12,365 nt of DNA, from the NCBI GenBank assembly GCA_026398575.1, contig JAPLSP010000723.1, positions 1-12,365 of the forward strand. The letters are read 5' to 3'. The position numbers were made by a program, and so were the translations under genes. Below, in pieces: positions 1 through 6,697 of this stretch. Numbering within the stretch: the first letter of the stretch is position 1; every line of letters begins with the position of its first letter. The DNA is from Candidatus Sumerlaeota bacterium (lineage in GTDB: Bacteria > Sumerlaeota > Sumerlaeia > JADFCT01). Under the pieces are notes generated by a model that had not been told where the DNA came from, did no database searches, and saw only the letters and a program-made list of their open reading frames with translations.

Positions 1-2
1 TG

Positions 3-134
3 ACGCACTCTTGGTTCAACAGATTCCGCAAGCTCATACCGAGATATGAGAAGACGGACTTGTCACACGTCGCTTTGGTTACTTTGGCCGCTGCCATGAT
101 TGTGTTGAATAAGGTCATTGTTATTTATAGATAA
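3..134 (+). pseudogene. IS5-family transposase, C-terminal fragment
   Basis: The last 43 codons of a transposase read in from the left edge and end at TAA 132-134. The visible stretch HSWFNRFRKLIPRYEKT followed by a hydrophobic ALVTLAAAMIVLNKV helix is the typical end of IS5-group DDE transposases, where the last catalytic Glu sits just before the (H/F)xW(L/F)xRFR motif; here it would fall just outside the window. Whether the element is intact cannot be judged, because only the tail is visible. No clear terminal inverted repeat is recognisable after the stop. The tail ends 3 bp from the convergent stop codon of the TIR-TPR gene, so the element's right end probably overlaps or abuts that gene. 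Confidence 0.78.
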
Positions 135-137
135 GCA

Positions 138-2825
138 CTAAAGACTATTGATGACAGCATTCGCCTTTTTGATTTTTTCCATGATCTCAGGCCTGTCGGG
201 CGCCACCTCTTTCACGCGCTCCCAGCAAGCGATGGCTTTCGATAAGAATTCCATCCCTTTCTGTGGCTTCCCCAGCGACAGCGCAAGGCGGCTCAGGCGC
301 TCCAAAACGTCTCCCCTGTTCTCGAGCGCAATGGCGTCATCCATATCCCGCCGCAGGATATCCTCATGCAGCGCGAGGGCGGCCTCATACGCGAGGCGGG
401 CGCCGTTATGATCCGCCCGCCTGGCCCGCAGATCGCCGACCTGCGCCAGCGCGTCTGCCTTGTCGCCGATGTGCTGGAATGAATCCGGCGCGCGGCGCAG
501 GGCTTCGTCATAAAACGAAATAGCCTGGGCATAGCCGTTCAGCGCGGCCTCGCTGTCCGAAGGCTGGGAGGACTGGGAAGAATGGGAGGGATGGGAGGGA
601 TGGGAAGGCTGGGCGCGTAAACCGGCCAGGCCTGCCAGCGCATTTCCTTTGGCGCCGAAGGCGTTCGCGTTTTCCGGCTCATCGCGCAGGATTTCATCAA
701 ACGTGATCAACGCGTCTTCATAGGCGCGCTCGCTGCCTTCGCGATCGGAGCGCTCGGCTCGCAGATCGCCCAGGTTCAGCAGCGCAATTCCCTTGTCGCT
801 CCGAACCTGAACGGTATCCGGTCTGATGCGGATGGCTTCGGCGAACGAAGCGACGGCGGCCTCATAAGCCTCCTCTGCGGCGTCCGGCTGGGAAGACTCC
901 GCAAGCAAATCCGCAAGGCCTGTCAGCGCATTGCCCCGGCGCCCATGCATCGCGGCATTCCCGGGCATGAGTCGCAGGGCTTCGTCATAATACGCGACGG
1001 TCTCTTCATATCCTGCTTGCGCCGATTCCTTGTCCCCGAGCGCGCTCCACTGCTCGGTCGCGCATTGCAGCGCCCAGGCTTTCGCGCCGCATGTCTCCAC
1101 ATCTTCCGGATCGCGCAGCAAAATCTCTTCATAAAGCCCGATCAGCCCGTCATATATGGCAAGCGCCCGCTCGCGTTCGTTCAATGCCGCGAGCAGCTCC
1201 GCCTGCTTGCTCATCGCGGCGGACTTGTTTTTCATCAAGCCGGTATTTTCCGGATCATCATGCAGCAGGGCGTCATAGACCATCACCGTCCGCGCATAAG
1301 AATAGGTCGCTTCGCGATAGGCCTCGCGCGCCGCTTCATGTTGCGATTGGCGCGTCAGCAGATCACCCAGGCTATTCAGCGCTTCAGCCTTGTGCTTGTG
1401 CGTCTCCAAGTCGTGTGGGCCGCGTTTCAAGACTTCCTCATACGCGGCGATCGCTTCGCGATATGCCTTCGGCGCCTCCGACTCTTTTCCCGGAAGGGAT
1501 TCGAACTGTCCGGCCAGATGCTGCAGGGCATAGCCGCGATGGTAGTGCGCTCTCGCGATCTGAGTCTCATCCTGCTTGGGAATCAGACGCAGCGCATCAT
1601 TCGAGCCCCACACGCCTCCAAAAGCTGCGCGTCCGTCCGCAGGTTCGCCCGAACTCGCCGGCGCGACTCCTTTTGTCGAATGGGCGTGAAGGAGAAGCAG
1701 CCCTTCATTCAGCGAAGCAATCGCGGCTTGATATGCGCCCCGCGCTCCCTCATCATCCGCGCGCGCGGCCAGGAGGTCGCCCAAACTCGTCTGCGCGATT
1801 CCTTTTGCCAGATGAGCGTCGGTGAGGCGCAGGGCTTCATCGTAGGATGCGATGGCCTGCCGGTAGGCCTGCTCGGCCTCTACGGTTTTATTCAGCGACT
1901 GCAGCAGATAGCCCAGACTGGAACAGGCGTTTCCTTTGGCGACACGCGCCTGAGCGTCCTTGGGCTTGCAGCGGGCGGCTTCGTCGTATGCGGCGGCCGC
2001 TTCATTCATGATTCCCCGGGCCTCGAGAACGGCGCCGCGTTCTTTCATCAAGGCGCCCAGGATTTGCAGCGCGTCCCCGCTTTGGCGATAAACCTCCAGC
2101 TCATCCGGCCAGCGCCGCGCAGCCGCGCGCCAGGCGTCAACGGCGCCGCGCAGCAACAGATGCGCCTCATCATGAATGGTCGCGGAAAGATACAGGCCCA
2201 ACAGATGCAAAAGAACGGCGACGGGCTTGGCGATCTCCGAGGCGCTTTCATAGGGATAACCGGCCTCCAGCGCGGGTTCGATTTGCCGCCATAAGGTCCG
2301 CTCTTCGACCAGCAGTTTGCTTTCTTCCGTCCCGTCTTCGTCATTTTCCTCGTCGCTCTCTTCGGAATCGGCGAGGCAATCGCGCGCCAGTTCCAGCGCG
2401 GCGCCGACGCGCGGCGGCAGATCGCACGCCGGGCGGTTCATTTCCTCGCGCGCCGCCGCCACAAGCAACAGCCAGTCGCGTTCTTCGTCCGCGCGCAAAT
2501 CAACTACGGGAACAATCGCCGCCCAGGCCTCGAGCGGCGGCGTGGCGGCCTCTTCCCATTCGCCTTCGCACAAAACCGGCAACACGAGCGTCGCGCCGGA
2601 AACTCCAAACCGGGCCGAATCCGACGTCTGCCAGCGGGGCGTCAGCACAGGAATCGCGATGCGGCAGGCCTCAGTAGCGCCATTGTCTTCGGTCTGACGG
2701 GCGCCTTCGGAATCCGCAGACTCCTGCTCAAGCCGGACGCTCAATCCCGCGCGCGCCAAGCGTTCGCGAATGGCTTCAGCCAGCGCCCAATCATCTGGAT
2801 GCGCGCTGATAAAAATATCATGCAT
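138..2825 (-). CDS. TIR-like domain protein with long TPR-repeat array
   Basis: An 895-aa protein starts at ATG 2825, six bases after the preceding gene's stop, with a weak GAG six to seven bases upstream. Residues 1-130 look like a TIR domain: a DIFISAHPDD first strand, a helix, then a CRIAIPVLTPRW strand. In TIR enzymes that cleave NAD+, the following helix carries Ser-x-Trp/Cys-Cys-x-x-Glu; here it reads SDSARFG, with Gly74 where Glu is expected, so the domain may be catalytically inactive. An acidic linker (about 153-170) follows, then from about 200 to the end roughly ten extended TPR-type units with the theme KGNAL..LGDL.A....A..AYEAAI..YDEALRL.P. One unit (around 1580-1700) is degenerate and resembles its neighbour at DNA level: 1652-1687 and 1784-1819 share 29 of 36 bases, offset 132 bp. 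A Pro-Ser-His microrepeat interrupts a later unit. It is probably the third gene of a leftward operon with the DUF4160 pair. TIR plus TPR suggests signal sensing or scaffolding in a conflict system; the ligand is unknown. Confidence 0.82.
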   Translation of the reverse strand: MHDIFISAHPDDWALAEAIRERLARAGLSVRLEQESADSEGARQTEDNGATEACRIAIPVLTPRWQTSDSARFGVSGATLVLPVLCEGEWEEAATPPLEAWAAIVPVVDLRADEERDWLLLVAAAREEMNRPACDLPPRVGAALELARDCLADSEESDEENDEDGTEESKLLVEERTLWRQIEPALEAGYPYESASEIAKPVAVLLHLLGLYLSATIHDEAHLLLRGAVDAWRAAARRWPDELEVYRQSGDALQILGALMKERGAVLEARGIMNEAAAAYDEAARCKPKDAQARVAKGNACSSLGYLLQSLNKTVEAEQAYRQAIASYDEALRLTDAHLAKGIAQTSLGDLLAARADDEGARGAYQAAIASLNEGLLLLHAHSTKGVAPASSGEPADGRAAFGGVWGSNDALRLIPKQDETQIARAHYHRGYALQHLAGQFESLPGKESEAPKAYREAIAAYEEVLKRGPHDLETHKHKAEALNSLGDLLTRQSQHEAAREAYREATYSYARTVMVYDALLHDDPENTGLMKNKSAAMSKQAELLAALNERERALAIYDGLIGLYEEILLRDPEDVETCGAKAWALQCATEQWSALGDKESAQAGYEETVAYYDEALRLMPGNAAMHGRRGNALTGLADLLAESSQPDAAEEAYEAAVASFAEAIRIRPDTVQVRSDKGIALLNLGDLRAERSDREGSERAYEDALITFDEILRDEPENANAFGAKGNALAGLAGLRAQPSHPSHPSHSSQSSQPSDSEAALNGYAQAISFYDEALRRAPDSFQHIGDKADALAQVGDLRARRADHNGARLAYEAALALHEDILRRDMDDAIALENRGDVLERLSRLALSLGKPQKGMEFLSKAIACWERVKEVAPDRPEIMEKIKKANAVINSL
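565..609. repeat. 9-bp tandem repeat, five units, in frame within TPR gene
   Basis: Five consecutive 9-base units (TGGGAGGAC, TGGGAAGAA, TGGGAGGGA twice, TGGGAAGGC) lie inside the TIR-TPR gene. Read on the minus strand they encode Pro-Ser-His / Ser-Ser-Gln / Ser-Gln-Pro triplets between two TPR units. Because the unit is a multiple of three, copy-number change would lengthen or shorten a flexible Ser/Pro/His linker without breaking the frame. An adjacent TPR unit lacks this insert, so it looks like a local expansion. Confidence 0.85.
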
Positions 2826-2831
2826 ATCGGC

Positions 2832-3152
2832 TCATATTTGTATATTGCGATCATCAAGAAACTCTACTGGCTCTTGGTCTCTTCCGTGTTCCCACATCAG
2901 CGAGAAGAACCATATCCCGCTTTCACCAATACAGAAGTCTGCAGGCGTGAAGGTCATCCTGGAATCTAGCGGCGGTTCGGGTCGTTCTGGGTTGTATTCC
3001 GCTTGCCACCCAAAAACTTCACCGCTCCATGGTCTGCCTTTGGCATGAAGCTCACAGGCAAATTCCCTGATCTCTTGCAGATCGGGAACGACAATCGGCA
3101 CAACACATGTATCAGTGTCGTGAATCTGTACTTTAGCTTTGATGGTAACCAC
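2832..3152 (-). CDS. Unrecognised 106-aa protein, partner of DUF4160-like gene
   Basis: I choose a GTG start at 3152, because it follows a GGAG ribosome-binding motif ten bases upstream that lies inside the end of the DUF4160-like gene. The frame stays open upstream to 3329 only as an overlap with that gene, so longer starts are unlikely. The protein begins MVTIKAKVQIHDTDTC and is acidic, with many aromatic residues, several Trp (W in GRPWSGEVFGW and GIWFFSLMWEH) and a C-terminal DRNIQI. It has no signal peptide or membrane segment. It overlaps the upstream gene by 20 bases and ends 6 bases before the TIR-TPR start, which implies translational coupling. The usual partner of DUF4160 proteins is a DUF2442 protein; I do not recognise the DUF2442 pattern here. 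By position it could be an antitoxin or immunity-like protein, but no function can be assigned. Confidence 0.72.
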   Translation of the reverse strand: MVTIKAKVQIHDTDTCVVPIVVPDLQEIREFACELHAKGRPWSGEVFGWQAEYNPERPEPPLDSRMTFTPADFCIGESGIWFFSLMWEHGRDQEPVEFLDDRNIQI

Positions 3153-3387
3153 GTTTGTCTTGCTCCTTTTCCCATGCAGCCAAAATGCCGCTTTTGCATT
3201 CAGCAATGATTCTTTCAATTTCAGCAAGTTCGTGCCGCCGAAATCCTCCCGCTCGCGCCAGAGATACAGGATCAACCCAGAACTTGGCTTCTCTTCCTGC
3301 TTTTCCCACGTGCACGTGCGGAGGCTCAACGAGATCAGCCTCGTAGAACCAAAACCGGTATCCTCTCATTCGCAAGATAACAGGCAT
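3133..3387 (-). CDS. DUF4160 family protein (putative toxin-antitoxin component)
   Basis: An 84-aa protein with the DUF4160 pattern: MPVILRMRGYRFWFYEADLV, then EPPHVHVG, then a (R)EAKFWVDPVSLA segment and a C-terminal helix with ELAEIERIIAE. The EPPH(V/I)HV and AKFW motifs are the family hallmarks, and family members start with MP(x)I, so I use ATG 3387 (weak GGGA six bases upstream) rather than GTG 3432. The latter would leave almost no 5' leader behind the promoter at 3442-3471. DUF4160 genes are usually paired with DUF2442 genes in presumed toxin-antitoxin modules; the biochemical activity is not established to my knowledge. It is the first gene of the leftward unit and overlaps its downstream partner by 20 bases. 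Alternative: a plain small conserved protein. Confidence 0.85.
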   Translation of the reverse strand: MPVILRMRGYRFWFYEADLVEPPHVHVGKAGREAKFWVDPVSLARAGGFRRHELAEIERIIAECKSGILAAWEKEQDKRGYHQS

Positions 3388-3441
3388 GATTTTCCCGTCG
3401 TTTCGAACATTCTCCGATTTGCCGCGACTCACAATGAAAAA

Positions 3442-3471
3442 ATTATGTTATGAAGCGCTTCCTAACGTCAA
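3442..3471 (-). promoter_or_regulatory. Sigma70-type promoter of DUF4160/TIR-TPR operon
   Basis: On the minus strand, TTGACG (3471-3466, five of six consensus -35 bases) is followed after exactly 18 bases by CATAAT (3447-3442, five of six -10 bases). The predicted transcript would start near 3435, giving a leader of about 48 bases before the ATG at 3387. This is the best promoter-like match I found in the window. Confidence 0.6.
3448..3465. promoter_or_regulatory. Candidate operator palindrome in promoter spacer
   Basis: TTATGAAGCGCTTCCTAA is an inverted repeat with eight of nine symmetric pairs and a perfect core GAAGCGCTTC (3452-3461). It fills precisely the 18-bp gap between the -35 and -10 boxes of the leftward promoter. 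Repressors of toxin-antitoxin and defence operons often bind at this place. No regulator gene is obvious; one of the two small proteins of the operon could be autoregulatory. The palindrome is seen directly; the role is inferred. Confidence 0.5.
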
Positions 3472-3554
3472 GACAAAGAATCCTGTTAGCGATGTCCCTT
3501 CCAACAATATGCTTTGACGCGCGCGGTCCGTTTGGGCTAAAAACCCCGCCGCTT

Positions 3555-5705
3555 ATGATCTCTGCGGCAAACATCACCGTTTTTTTGGGCGGACGCAAAA
3601 TCCTCGATAACGCCACCTTTCGCGTTGGCGATTCCGAGCGCGCTGCCATTGTCGGGCCGAATGGCGCCGGCAAATCCACGCTCCTCAAGGCCGTCGCAGG
3701 TCTTGTCTCGCCCGAAGCGGGCGGCGAAATCGCGCTGCCGAAAGGCGCCACAATCGGCTATCTGCCCCAAGTGGCCCAGCTCAACAGCGCCCGCACCATC
3801 CGCGACGAAATGCGCTCGGTCTTCGCCGAGGCCCTGATGGCCTTCAGCGAAATGACGGAACTCGAACATCAAATGGGCGAGGTGGATCACGTCTCCGAGG
3901 AGTTCCAGCGCATCGCCAAGCGCTATGATTATCTGATGGAAACCATCCATCGCCTCGACGCATACGCGATGGATTCGCACATCGGCGTGATTTCGGCGGG
4001 TCTGGGTTTCAAAGCCTCGGACCTGGACCGCGCCTGCGGCGAATTCTCGGGCGGATGGCAGATGCGCGTCGAGCTGGCCAAAGTCCTGCTGGCGCGGCCC
4101 GGCATCCTGCTGCTCGACGAGCCAACGAACCACCTCGACCTGGAATCCATCCAGTGGCTCGAGGATTGGATCATGTCGCTGCAATCCTCCGTGTTGTTCG
4201 TTTCGCACGAGCGCTCGTTCATGGACCGCCTGGCCGACCGCATCTTCGAGATCAGCCGCAATCAGCTGACCATCTACAAGGGCAACTACACGGATTACCT
4301 CGATGAGCGCGACGAGCGCCGCGTCATCCAGCAGCGCGCCTTCGAGAATCAGCAGCGCGAAATCGAAAAAGCCGAGCTCTTCATCAGCCGCTTCCGCTAT
4401 CAGGCCAACAAGGCCGCCAGCGTCCAGAGTCGCGTCAAGATGCTCGACAAAGTCGAACGCCTGCATGCGCCCGAAGCCGAACTGGGTACCATCCACTTCA
4501 AATTCCCGCAACCGCCGCGCTCGGGCAAGGAAGTCGTCACGCTTGAAAACGTCGCCCAGCGGTATGGGAATCTGACGGTTTTCGAGAACGTGAACCGCAT
4601 CATCTATCGCGGCGAAAAAGTGGCGCTCGTCGGCGTCAACGGCGCGGGCAAATCCACGCTGATGAAGATCGTCGCGGGGTTGCTCGAACCGACCGAAGGA
4701 CGTTGCTTCCTCGGGTCGAACGTCGCCATGCAGTATTTCGCCCAATACGAGCACGATGTGCTGCATCCATCCTGGACCGTCCAACAGGCGCTCTACGCCG
4801 TGGCGCCGATTGGCGAGGCGCAAAAAGCGCGCGACGTGGCCGGAGCGTTCCTCTTCACGGGCGAAGACGTCGAAAAGCCGGTGACTGTGCTCTCGGGCGG
4901 CGAACGCACGCGGTTGCGCTTGGCGATGATGCTCTTTTCTCCGTCCAACCTGCTGCTGCTCGACGAGCCGACCAACCATCTCGACATCGGATCGCGCCAG
5001 ACGCTTGAAGACGCCCTGAAACGCTATGACGGCACGCTGGTCATGGTCTCGCACGACCGGACCTTCGTGGACAAGGTGGCCACGCGCATCATTGAAGTCC
5101 ACAACGGAAAGGTCGAGGAGTTCTGGGGCGCCTATCGCGACTACCTGAAGAAGCATTTGCAGGAGATGGGCCTGGCCGTGCGCGAATTCCCCGAAGGGCA
5201 TCATCTGCACATGCCGGGCGGCGCTTCGGGCGAAAGCGGCGAAAAAGGCGCCGGCGCGAAGGACAATGGCGCAGCGGGCGGCGGAGCGAGTAGCGGAGCA
5301 AGCGGCGGAACTTCCAAGAGCGCAGCCAAAAGCAATTTCAAACCTTCCGTCCCCACCGCCGATGAACAGAAGCTGCTCGACGCCGTATCCTCGATCCCGC
5401 GCAAAATGTCGCGCCAGGAGCGCCAGAGCCAGAAGCGCGAATCCGCCGAAACGCGCAAGGAAACGATGCAGATCATCAAGCCCCTGCGCGACCGCGTCCG
5501 GTCGCTCGAGAAGAACATCGAAGAAATCGAAGCAAGTCTGGCCGAAATCGCCCAAGTCATGAGCGACCCCGCAACCTACGCCAACCCCCAGCGCGTCGCA
5601 AGCCTGGGCAAAGAAAAGAAAACCCTCGAAGCCGCCCTCGCCGACATCATGAAGAAATGGGAAAAAGCCGCCCAAGAACTCCAGGAAGCGCAAAACACAA
5701 AATAG
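3555..5705 (+). CDS. ABC-F family ATPase (ribosome-associated, Uup/ARE-like)
   Basis: Using ATG 3555 (MISAANITVF, the usual ABC-F beginning) the protein has 716 aa; ATGs at 3450 and 3492 are in frame but add a stretch without family resemblance. There are two complete ATPase domains and no membrane segments. Domain 1 has Walker A GPNGAGKST (34-42), signature FSGG (164-167) and Walker B LLLLDEPTNHLD (D188, E189). Domain 2 has GVNGAGKST (360-368), LSGGE (446-450) and LLLLDEPTNHLD (D470, E471). Between them lies a charged helical linker, the P-site tRNA interaction motif region. A Gly/Ala/Ser-rich, probably disordered stretch begins near residue 555, followed by a coiled coil (about 610-716) as in Uup/YheS-like members. 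ABC-F proteins bind the ribosomal E site and relieve stalling or protect against antibiotics; which subtype this is cannot be told. No Shine-Dalgarno is visible; a weak TTGACG (3514-3519) with GCTAAA (3536-3541) could be its promoter. Confidence 0.95.
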   Translation: MISAANITVFLGGRKILDNATFRVGDSERAAIVGPNGAGKSTLLKAVAGLVSPEAGGEIALPKGATIGYLPQVAQLNSARTIRDEMRSVFAEALMAFSEMTELEHQMGEVDHVSEEFQRIAKRYDYLMETIHRLDAYAMDSHIGVISAGLGFKASDLDRACGEFSGGWQMRVELAKVLLARPGILLLDEPTNHLDLESIQWLEDWIMSLQSSVLFVSHERSFMDRLADRIFEISRNQLTIYKGNYTDYLDERDERRVIQQRAFENQQREIEKAELFISRFRYQANKAASVQSRVKMLDKVERLHAPEAELGTIHFKFPQPPRSGKEVVTLENVAQRYGNLTVFENVNRIIYRGEKVALVGVNGAGKSTLMKIVAGLLEPTEGRCFLGSNVAMQYFAQYEHDVLHPSWTVQQALYAVAPIGEAQKARDVAGAFLFTGEDVEKPVTVLSGGERTRLRLAMMLFSPSNLLLLDEPTNHLDIGSRQTLEDALKRYDGTLVMVSHDRTFVDKVATRIIEVHNGKVEEFWGAYRDYLKKHLQEMGLAVREFPEGHHLHMPGGASGESGEKGAGAKDNGAAGGGASSGASGGTSKSAAKSNFKPSVPTADEQKLLDAVSSIPRKMSRQERQSQKRESAETRKETMQIIKPLRDRVRSLEKNIEEIEASLAEIAQVMSDPATYANPQRVASLGKEKKTLEAALADIMKKWEKAAQELQEAQNTK

Positions 5706-5769
5706 AACAGTCTAATAAGAATAGCCTTGATACAGCAAAAGCTTAGCTGGCATCTTAACTGAAAATTGC

Positions 5770-5798
5770 TTGACAACAAGCTTCATAATGGATGTAAG
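5770..5798 (+). promoter_or_regulatory. Possible promoter upstream of the KGGVGR operon
   Basis: A perfect -35 hexamer TTGACA (5770-5775) is followed after 17 bases by TGTAAG (5793-5798, four of six -10 bases). An alternative -10 box, CATAAT (5784-5789), has no matching -35. With the first choice transcription would start at or just inside the proposed start codon (5801), so either the start codon is downstream or the promoter is different. TTGACA also sits in a small inverted repeat GCTTG-ACAA-CAAGC (5768-5781). This is the only promoter-like signal in the 95-base gap before the four-gene run. Confidence 0.3.
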
Positions 5799-5800
5799 GC

Positions 5801-6697
5801 ATGCCATCTAATCTTTATAAGAGCGCATTGGCGCAGCTGAGGCCAACCGAACGAAAGAGATTAGCTGATTTTTTCTCAAAATTAAAGCGGATTCGGAAGC
5901 ACTCGAAACAGCCTCTTGACGGCCGCTGCATAGCAGATAATATCCAATCCGAATCGCATCTTGTCGGAACGGAATCGTGGGGTAATCATAAAGCATATTA
6001 CAGGTTTCTCCGTGAGTGTATCCCGATAGAAGGAAGAAGAAAAGCTAGCCTCGGCGTGATAAGGCATTATGATCAGGTCTGCGCCAGGCATAAATCCAAA
6101 GGAATCGCCGTCCACCATCTGCCCAAACCTGAGCTTCTTCGCTATAGCTATTACAGGAAACTGATAGAGGATCTTCTGGAGATTATGGCGGGGAAAGACG
6201 CGCGCGTGAATTTCCAAGAAAAGAGAATCAGCTGTTCGGAGGCTTCGGAAATTCTGAGGCGATACTGGAATGTCCAAAAGCTTACTTCCGCGCAGAAACT
6301 TTCAAGAAGTTCGCCCGTGTGGGCCACAATGGAGCTTTCAGCCGGGGCCGACAGAGACGACGCTCAATTCATGGCCGAAGCCCTGGCGCTGCCGGTTCTT
6401 CTGGAACTAGCCAGTTCGAGCGCACAAGACGCAGTTCTTTACGAATTTCGCTATCCTTCGAAGGCCGTGCGCAATCACCGGTTTCCAACAGTCGCCGATG
6501 CCGGTTCCTATTATCTGTTTTCCCCCTCACCGGAAATCGAACCGAGCATTGACCGGCCCGAGACATGCACAGGATGGACGCTGCCGCTCAATGGAAGACC
6601 GAGCCAACCAGAGCTCTTGCATGACAATATGCCTTTGAGTATGCTCTCTAAAGCGCCGCGAATATTGGGAGAAGTTCAGAAATGTCAAAATCTGTAA
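5801..6697 (+). CDS. Unrecognised 298-aa protein, first gene of KGGVGR operon
   Basis: I do not recognise this family. The start ATG 5801 is the first in the frame after the ABC-F gene, with AAGG very close to it; a TTG at 5829 is an alternative. The N-terminal half is basic and helical (KRLADFFSKLKRIRKHSK; later YYRKLIEDLLEIM). The C-terminal part contains a striking, probably folded segment: VLYEFRYPSKAVRNHRFPT, then VADAGSYYLF (His226 to Phe240), GWTLPLNG, then ELLHDNMPLSML. Its compact HxFPTVxDAxxYYxF core looks like a conserved motif rather than linker sequence. There is no signal peptide or membrane segment. Its end overlaps the next gene by 16 bases, so translation is probably coupled. 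As the lead gene of a KGGVGR-ATPase operon it could be an effector or an adaptor; this is inference only. Confidence 0.8.
   Translation: MPSNLYKSALAQLRPTERKRLADFFSKLKRIRKHSKQPLDGRCIADNIQSESHLVGTESWGNHKAYYRFLRECIPIEGRRKASLGVIRHYDQVCARHKSKGIAVHHLPKPELLRYSYYRKLIEDLLEIMAGKDARVNFQEKRISCSEASEILRRYWNVQKLTSAQKLSRSSPVWATMELSAGADRDDAQFMAEALALPVLLELASSSAQDAVLYEFRYPSKAVRNHRFPTVADAGSYYLFSPSPEIEPSIDRPETCTGWTLPLNGRPSQPELLHDNMPLSMLSKAPRILGEVQKCQNL

Noticed and set aside
945..2294. 449-codon plus-strand frame opposite the TIR-TPR gene
   Set aside because: The minus strand shows regular TPR repeats; the plus frame lacks family resemblance and a ribosome-binding site.
3153..3329. N-terminal extension of the 106-aa partner protein
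   Set aside because: It would overlap the DUF4160 gene almost entirely; the GTG at 3152 with GGAG upstream is the natural start.
3537..5693. 718-codon open frame on the minus strand opposite the ABC-F gene
   Set aside because: The sense strand encodes a complete ABC-F protein with all motifs; the antisense frame has no recognisable motifs and is a shadow of biased codon use.
5768..5781. GCTTG-ACAA-CAAGC hairpin as a terminator of the ABC-F gene
   Set aside because: A five-base stem without a following T tract is too weak; it overlaps the possible -35 box instead.
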